Source: Coemansia sp. RSA 1804
Lineage: Eukaryota > Kickxellomycota > Kickxellomycetes > Kickxellales > Kickxellaceae
Length of the DNA stretch: 12,294 nt
NCBI GenBank assembly: GCA_027578815.1
Contig: JANBTH010000716.1
Coordinates: 1-12,294, forward strand
Reading direction: 5' to 3'
Part shown: positions 7,897-12,294 of the stretch, in pieces
How the letters are laid out: every line of letters starts with the position of its first letter
How positions within the stretch are numbered: position 1 is the stretch's first letter
Made by a program: the position numbers and the translations under genes
Notes under the pieces: model-generated
What the model was told of the DNA's origin: nothing
Databases searched by the model: none
Seen by the model: the letters and a program-made list of their open reading frames with translations, nothing else

Positions 7897-10757
7897 TTAA
7901 TTATAAGACCATTTAGGTTCAACAGGGCCCTTTGGACGCACTTCGACCTGGATCTGCCTGTGGACTGCGCAGACAAAGTCCACATACGTCATGTTGTCAT
8001 TGTTTCGGTCTTCCACAAGCTTGGATGCAAACATGCTCTCTGCCTGGTCCATTCCTTGACGGACAATGTGTGTGCTCACAAAGTCGGCACGCGTTGGCAC
8101 AAGTTGCTTGGCAAGCGCATGAATCTTTCGATTAAGCTTTGTGTCAAGACCTGGCAGCGACATGGTTGACACATCAATCTGATCAATCGATGAAACCCCA
8201 AACGCCTCCTGCAGAAACGCTGATGGAGCTTGCCTTCCAACCCACAGGGTCAGCTCTCCGCAGCTAGAAAGTAGGTAGGCGCCGGCCGGGTCAAGCATCG
8301 TGTATGACGCACGAACAAACGCAGGCAGCTCTATCGCGTCAACTTCGTCATCTGCCGACGTTTCGCTATCGGGCAGAGTGTGTAGTGGAACAATCCGTGG
8401 ATAGAAGTAGTCCATTGACTGGCGAACAGAATACTGGCGTAGAAGACACATGTGATATATCCTTTGGTCAACTGGGACGTCAGCACCGCCGCGGATGGCA
8501 GGGCTCTTGAGTAGCGCCAGCGTGTAGAGCGGCGACAGCTTGTATTGCTCTGGCAGAATAAGCTGGCCGGGCGAGCTTCCCGAGGCACAGTTGCGGCGGT
8601 AAGCGGTAAGGATCTGAACGCATCGATCGATCAGCTTCTCACGCACACCCTTCAAGGGCGCAGTGTAGGCCTCGGCAATGGCCATCTTGGATATCAGATT
8701 CATGCTGGTGTCAACTTCGGAATGGCGGAACATGTTCCCAATTAGCGTGGTGCATGGAATCGCCAGATTGTGCACACGGATGCGACGCTGGCCGTCCGAC
8801 GTGGTGTACAGCAGCGCGATCTGGAAGTAGACGTCTTGCTTCTCGTCAAGCTTGCCATCGTACTGAAACACCGCTCCAATCGCACTGTCGCTGGTAATAC
8901 CCGCCAGCTCTACATCGACATGGTTGCGCATGTACATGTTACCGTAGTGCTCCTCAACACGAAGTCCATCCGATGTGCGGATGCGCAGAACTCCGCTGCC
9001 GCCATACGTGCGCTGAGCGTCAGCACGCAGATCCGCTGCAAAGCGCTTGCCGTCGCGCGAACCGTCGAATCTAGGATACATGTGCAGCTCGCCGCCCGTA
9101 ACGGTGGAGAGTTGGCTGAGGGTGGCAGCGTCCATGTATGTAGAAGGAAACATATACACGCTGCAGCAGATGCCTTCCTCGACAAGCTTGACGGCCCAGT
9201 CATGGTAGAAGGAGTCCTGGGGCTCAAACAGCGTGCGCTCCTTGTCAGTGTTGTGGAGCTTGGGATCATCGCGCTGCTTCAGGCTGCCCGGCCCAAATGT
9301 CGGCAACGCTGACTGGAAGACAAACAGCTTGCCACCACGGCTACGCAGAGCATCGTGGGTTGCCTGGACAACAGCACCGAGGACGGGCTCGGCAGTGCGG
9401 TTCTTTGCAAACATGGAGGGCATTGCGTCAAGAAGCCCCTCAATTACGCTTTGCGACTCGTAGGGATCCACAACAAAACCGTCATTGATGGGCACAAACA
9501 CATCCTGGATATCAGGAACAACCATCATCTGCGCCTGCTCGAGAGACGGCAGCAGGCTGTAAAAGTGTGCGCTGCGGTCGAAGGTGATGATGCCGACCTT
9601 TGTGCCTGGAGGCAGTCCCATGCCGCCATAGATCGCGTCCTTGATAGCTGCCGCTGCCTGCGCTACCAGCCCGCTTTGCACGGCACCCCACGTAACGTCG
9701 ATAGCAAACACAAAGGACGTCGGCGCTGGCTCCCTCGTGATAAAGTCCTTGGTTGCCACAAACTCAACTGTGCCCTTGGACAACTCGGGACGCACCTCGC
9801 GGTCAAGCCGCCTGCCAACCATGTCTAGATTGCAAAAGTAGTCGTCGGCAACGGGGTTCTCATGGCTGCACATGTTGCAAACAAAGTTCTTCCCGCCATT
9901 GATAAACGACATGTGTGGATTGATGTATGTCTTGCATCGCAGGCATCGAATGGGTCCTTCTTCGCCAAAATCAATAAGCTTCACAGGCTCTTCTGCCGGA
10001 TCCAGGTCAGCCAAGGGCTGCACAACCATGCCAAGCGGCAGATGCGACGCCTTAAGGAGCTCCTCTGTGTGCGGGATATTGTACATGGTGAGACGGACCG
10101 AGCGCGGGTTGCTGTTGCCTTCGTCAATCGCCGTGAACTTTGTGCACGCAAGCGGGACATTGGTCTTAAGCGCTGTCGAGTATGGCTGCGACGCATGTGT
10201 TTCTTGATCATGCGCATGCACCGCATTAGGCGATGGCATATGGTTCGGATCAATTCGCGGCTTCTGCGGCTCGTATTGTCCTGCCTGCGCCATGGGCTGT
10301 CTTGGCATTCCCGTAGCAGAAACTCCGCCAGCTCCAGCAGCCATAGACGCGCCACCGGGGCTGCGAGCGTAAGGCGATCCTGCTGACGGTATGGGCGCCG
10401 GCACCTGGCCGCCCGGAACAAACGTCTGCGGTCCTGAGATCGGAGCACCTGCTGGTGCCGGGTATCCGCCTGCCTGCATCCCAGGATAGCCAGGTGTCTG
10501 TGCATTTGGTGCCGAGGGATATCCTGAAGCGCCAGGCTGTGAACTTGGGCCCGCGGGATCAGCTGTGGGATACACGCGCCTTGTGCGATGTGTCTGGCTT
10601 TGCGATGCCAGTGGGGGCGAGTGGACACCAGACTGCAACGGTGGCTGGCCTATGCTCATGCCGCCCATCTGCTGGGAAAGAACTGCCATGTTTTGCTGAA
10701 TCGGTGGTGCAGGAAGCCCTGGCTGTTGAGAGGGATGCATCGGCTGTGGTTGTTGTG

Positions 10758-10791
<34 letters not shown>

Positions 10792-11088
10792 AGGAATTGG
10801 TCTGTATGGAGGAGCCTGGCCGCTTTGTTGCTGTGGAGGTAAGCCAGAATGCGTCATCCCGTTTGTAGGCGGCCGCCAGTTTTGTGCAGGAGGCAGAGGC
10901 CCAGACGGAGGCGGTGGTGGCGGTGGCATCATTGGTCTTTGGTTGCCTTGTTGCATCTGGTACTGAGGATGCTGCTGCATTCCGGGCGTCGGATTCTGCG
11001 GCGGAGCGGGCGGTGCCGGCCGCTGCATGCCCTGTGGATATTGCTGCTGCTGCTGCTGCTGGTAATGAGTCGGCGGTAGATTGTTCAT
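7897..11088 (-). CDS. SEC24: COPII coat subunit Sec24
   Basis: This 1063-residue COPII inner-coat protein pairs with Sec23 and selects cargo at ER exit sites. Residues 1 to about 300 are Pro/Gln/Gly-rich and disordered, with a Q7 run, a P7 run and a Q11 run. The ordered core follows Sec24 order. A zinc finger has Cys382, Cys385, Cys404 and Cys407 (C-x2-C-x18-C-x2-C). The trunk (vWA-like) domain starts near 455 with TSFVFAIDV and KVGIITFD. A beta-sandwich (about 698-786) includes VLRIRTSDGL. A helical domain (about 797-903) includes LIDRCVQILTAYRRNCA. A gelsolin-like domain (about 925-1000) includes LLSSCGELTLWVG. The first ATG is at 11086-11088 with A at -3. An in-frame TTG lies two codons upstream and a TGA directly before that, so 11088 is the start. 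The gene is a single exon, divergent from BRN1. Identity as Sec24 rather than Sec23 is supported by length, the PQ-rich N-terminus and the core motifs. Confidence 0.95.
10762..10791 (-). repeat. Pure (CAG)10 trinucleotide repeat in SEC24
   Basis: Ten uninterrupted CTG units on the plus strand read CAG on the coding strand. With one adjacent CAA they encode 11 glutamines at about residues 100-110. The uninterrupted codon makes length variation likely. Confidence 0.9.
11044..11061 (-). repeat. (CAG)6 trinucleotide repeat near SEC24 start
   Basis: Six CAG codons plus one CAA encode a seven-glutamine run between two tyrosines, starting about residue 10. Confidence 0.85.
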
Positions 11089-11423
11089 AATCAATCAGGC
11101 GCTTCTTGATTTCTAATAAATGTAAAATGGGAGGAGCTAGAGTAAGCAAAATAGCTACCAGCCCACAACTAGGACAAATAAACTTGGGCTGCCTTTTTGA
11201 GGAAGCGATTTGAAATAGCACAGATGAGCGAGTGACAAGTGTAGACAGGCCTTAACGCAGAAAACAGAAAATGCTGGGATGGAAAAGGAATAAGCAAAGA
11301 GAGCTCGATTGTGCCTCGCACGATTTGAACGTAAGCTCTGGAATGAATGGCTCAACCACGCAGTGCATTATTTTTGTTCACTTGTCTTCACTTGATGAAT
11401 ACACGGATATATGGCGCATGCCC

Positions 11424-11428
11424 ATTGG
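11424..11428 (-). promoter_or_regulatory. CCAAT box (inverted)
   Basis: CCCATTGGTC on the plus strand gives CCAAT on the minus strand, with flanks (GACCAATGGG) fitting the HAP/NF-Y consensus. It lies 336 nt upstream of the SEC24 ATG and 466 nt upstream of the BRN1 ATG. Confidence 0.4.
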
Positions 11429-11534
11429 TCAGCCTCCGCTAATCTAATTTAATTGCAGTGGGCTGGAGGCAAGGAAAAGATTAAGTTGTTTTTTAGCTGG
11501 ACAACGTTGTTGTGTTTACGATAGGGCCTTTCGC

Positions 11535-11541
11535 CCAATCA
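11535..11541 (+). promoter_or_regulatory. CCAAT box (CCAATCA)
   Basis: GCCCAATCAC matches the extended CCAATCA form bound by the HAP/NF-Y complex. It lies about 355 nt before the BRN1 start codon and about 130 nt before the pyrimidine tract. Confidence 0.4.
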
Positions 11542-11668
11542 CTTGACTCTGATTTTACGGAGGCAGCAGACGATTGCTGATCCCGCGGGTTTCATGGCAA
11601 TTAGTTGTGCCATTGTTTTGCAGTGTATTCCAAAAGGCATTCATAGTTTTCCCCACACGCAACAGGTG

Positions 11669-11750
11669 TTTCTTTCCCTTTTCCTCTTTTCTTCCTCTTC
11701 TATCTCATCTTTATGCTCTACTCTCTTATCTTCCGACTGCCCGCTCTCTA
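11669..11750 (+). promoter_or_regulatory. Pyrimidine-rich tract in BRN1 promoter/leader
   Basis: This stretch is almost entirely C and T, with few purines, and runs to about 145 nt before the BRN1 ATG. Such CT blocks commonly precede or surround fungal transcription start sites. No exact start can be called. Confidence 0.4.
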
Positions 11751-11893
11751 CGCAAAACCGTGCCCTCTGGCCATTAGACACCAATAATCGCCTTCTCAAA
11801 TCTTCCATTCAGCGATTGCGGCATTGTCCTTGTTGCGAATCTTGAAGCAATTATACCCGGGATAACAAAAGCGGCATATCTCCCCTCCTGACG

Positions 11894-12294
11894 ATGTTCA
11901 CGCCGAAGCACCAGACCGGCGGCAGCGTCGAGCTAGCTAGCCCTCGCAGCGCAGGGACACCACAAACGCCCCGGCTCAACGACGATGCGGCGGAGCGGCG
12001 GCGGCGTCGCAAGTCTGCGATTGAGCGGCGGCGGTCCAATCTTGTAACGCCCCACCGTCCGCCTACAAAGGCGCCCCTGTTCAGTCCAAGTCCGCAGATG
12101 CAGTCGTCAGCGCCGTTTGCGGTGCAGCTGCCTCGTCTGACGCCCGAGGAGCTGAATCAGCGCTACGAAGAGTGGATGAAGATAGCGGCAGACAACAAGA
12201 TCAACGCAAACAACACGTGGGACTTTGCGCTAATCGACTACTTTTACGACATGAGTCTTCTCCGGGATGGCGACTCGATCAACTTCCAGAAGGC
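11894..12294 (+). CDS. BRN1: Condensin complex subunit 2 (Brn1/Barren/CAP-H kleisin), 3' partial
   Basis: The frame opens at ATG 11894 (A at -3; first ATG after an in-frame TGA) and runs off the window, giving 133 residues. Brn1 is the kleisin that bridges the SMC2-SMC4 heads of condensin and drives mitotic chromosome compaction. The diagnostic block is at residues 98-133: EEWMKIAADNKINANNTWDF, followed by ALIDYFYDMSLL and DGDSINFQKA, the conserved N-terminal helix region of CAP-H/Barren that contacts the SMC2 neck. The preceding 90 residues are basic and low-complexity, with several S/T-P sites and two RRR-x-S/RRRS patches (about 34-47). These resemble the Aurora-kinase sites known in CAP-H/Cnd2. 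The downstream HEAT-subunit-binding and SMC4-binding parts are outside the window. The call rests on one strongly conserved block. Confidence 0.9.
   Translation, partial: MFTPKHQTGGSVELASPRSAGTPQTPRLNDDAAERRRRRKSAIERRRSNLVTPHRPPTKAPLFSPSPQMQSSAPFAVQLPRLTPEELNQRYEEWMKIAADNKINANNTWDFALIDYFYDMSLLRDGDSINFQK

Larger units (their letters stand above)
11089..11893. promoter_or_regulatory. Divergent promoter region SEC24 / BRN1
   Basis: This 805-nt non-coding stretch lies between two divergent start codons. It contains two CCAAT boxes in opposite orientations (11424-11428 inverted, 11535-11539 forward), a small hairpin structure at 11300-11339, and a pyrimidine-rich tract at about 11669-11750 on the BRN1 side. 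That tract resembles the CT-rich blocks found near fungal transcription starts. A stop codon (TGA at 11843-11845) closes the BRN1 frame upstream of its ATG. No protein-like frame was found here. Confidence 0.6.

Noticed and set aside
7536..7985. 149-codon minus-strand frame across the SEC24 3' end
   Set aside because: It overlaps the conserved Sec24 C-terminus out of frame and continues into the 3'-UTR. Hydrophobic stretches come from AT-rich sequence, and there is no family resemblance.
8770..10386. Several long plus-strand open frames (up to 180 codons) opposite SEC24
   Set aside because: They are mirror frames of a GC-rich conserved coding sequence. Their translations are arginine/histidine-rich with no family features, while the minus strand encodes a complete Sec24.
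11092..11094. Start of SEC24 at 11094
   Set aside because: That codon is TTG on the coding strand. The first ATG is two codons later, at 11086-11088, with a good context.
9981..11221. Minus-strand alternative frames of about 215-220 codons overlapping the Sec24 N-terminus
   Set aside because: They come from reading the CAG/CCA-rich repeats in other frames, giving poly-Ala and Arg-rich products. No independent start context or conserved domain was seen.
11267..11360. Possible tRNA gene on the minus strand around the GTTCAAATC T-loop-like sequence
   Set aside because: The A-box-like to B-box-like distance is about 28 nt instead of about 45. No anticodon arm can be drawn and no 5' strand pairs with the would-be acceptor GAGGCAC.
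11543..11845. 100-codon plus-strand frame in the SEC24/BRN1 promoter
   Set aside because: It begins with TTG and is produced by the pyrimidine tract (Ser/Leu/Phe runs). There is no domain, and it ends before the BRN1 start.

Overview
The window looks like nuclear DNA of a fungus with compact, almost intron-free genes. The proteins are conserved eukaryotic ones: the exosome subunit Mtr3, eIF4E, Sec24 and condensin Brn1/CAP-H. They sit beside a secreted S9-type dipeptidyl peptidase of the fungal DPP5 kind. Short intergenic gaps, long uninterrupted reading frames and pyrimidine-rich leaders fit a fungus. The mixture suggests an early-diverging lineage, possibly Zoopagomycota/Kickxellomycotina, but this is inference, because no species-level marker is present.

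Layout, left to right. Positions 1-2118 (+) hold the 3' part of a large gene whose 5' end lies outside the window. Its product is low-complexity and rich in S/T-P sites, with coiled-coil stretches, one C-terminal membrane helix and a 30-residue tail ending in a proline run plus one residue, which resembles a KASH tail. Convergent to it is MTR3 (2307-3119, -). A divergent 574-nt intergenic region then leads to the eIF4E gene (3694-4308, +), which probably has a TATA box and a leader intron. About 1 kb of AT-rich sequence separates eIF4E from the convergent secreted peptidase gene DPP5 (5325-7439, -). After 457 nt comes SEC24 (7897-11088, -). About 800 nt of divergent promoter region separates SEC24 from the start of BRN1 (11894 to the window end, +), which is truncated by the window edge.

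The genes do not form a pathway or cluster. They are independent housekeeping functions: RNA decay, cap-dependent translation, secretion and extracellular peptide digestion, COPII cargo selection, and chromosome condensation. No mobile element, CRISPR array, rRNA or convincing tRNA was seen. The observation most worth following is the KASH-like C-terminus of the first protein. If real, it would make this an outer-nuclear-envelope LINC-complex component with a metazoan-style proline tail in a fungus.
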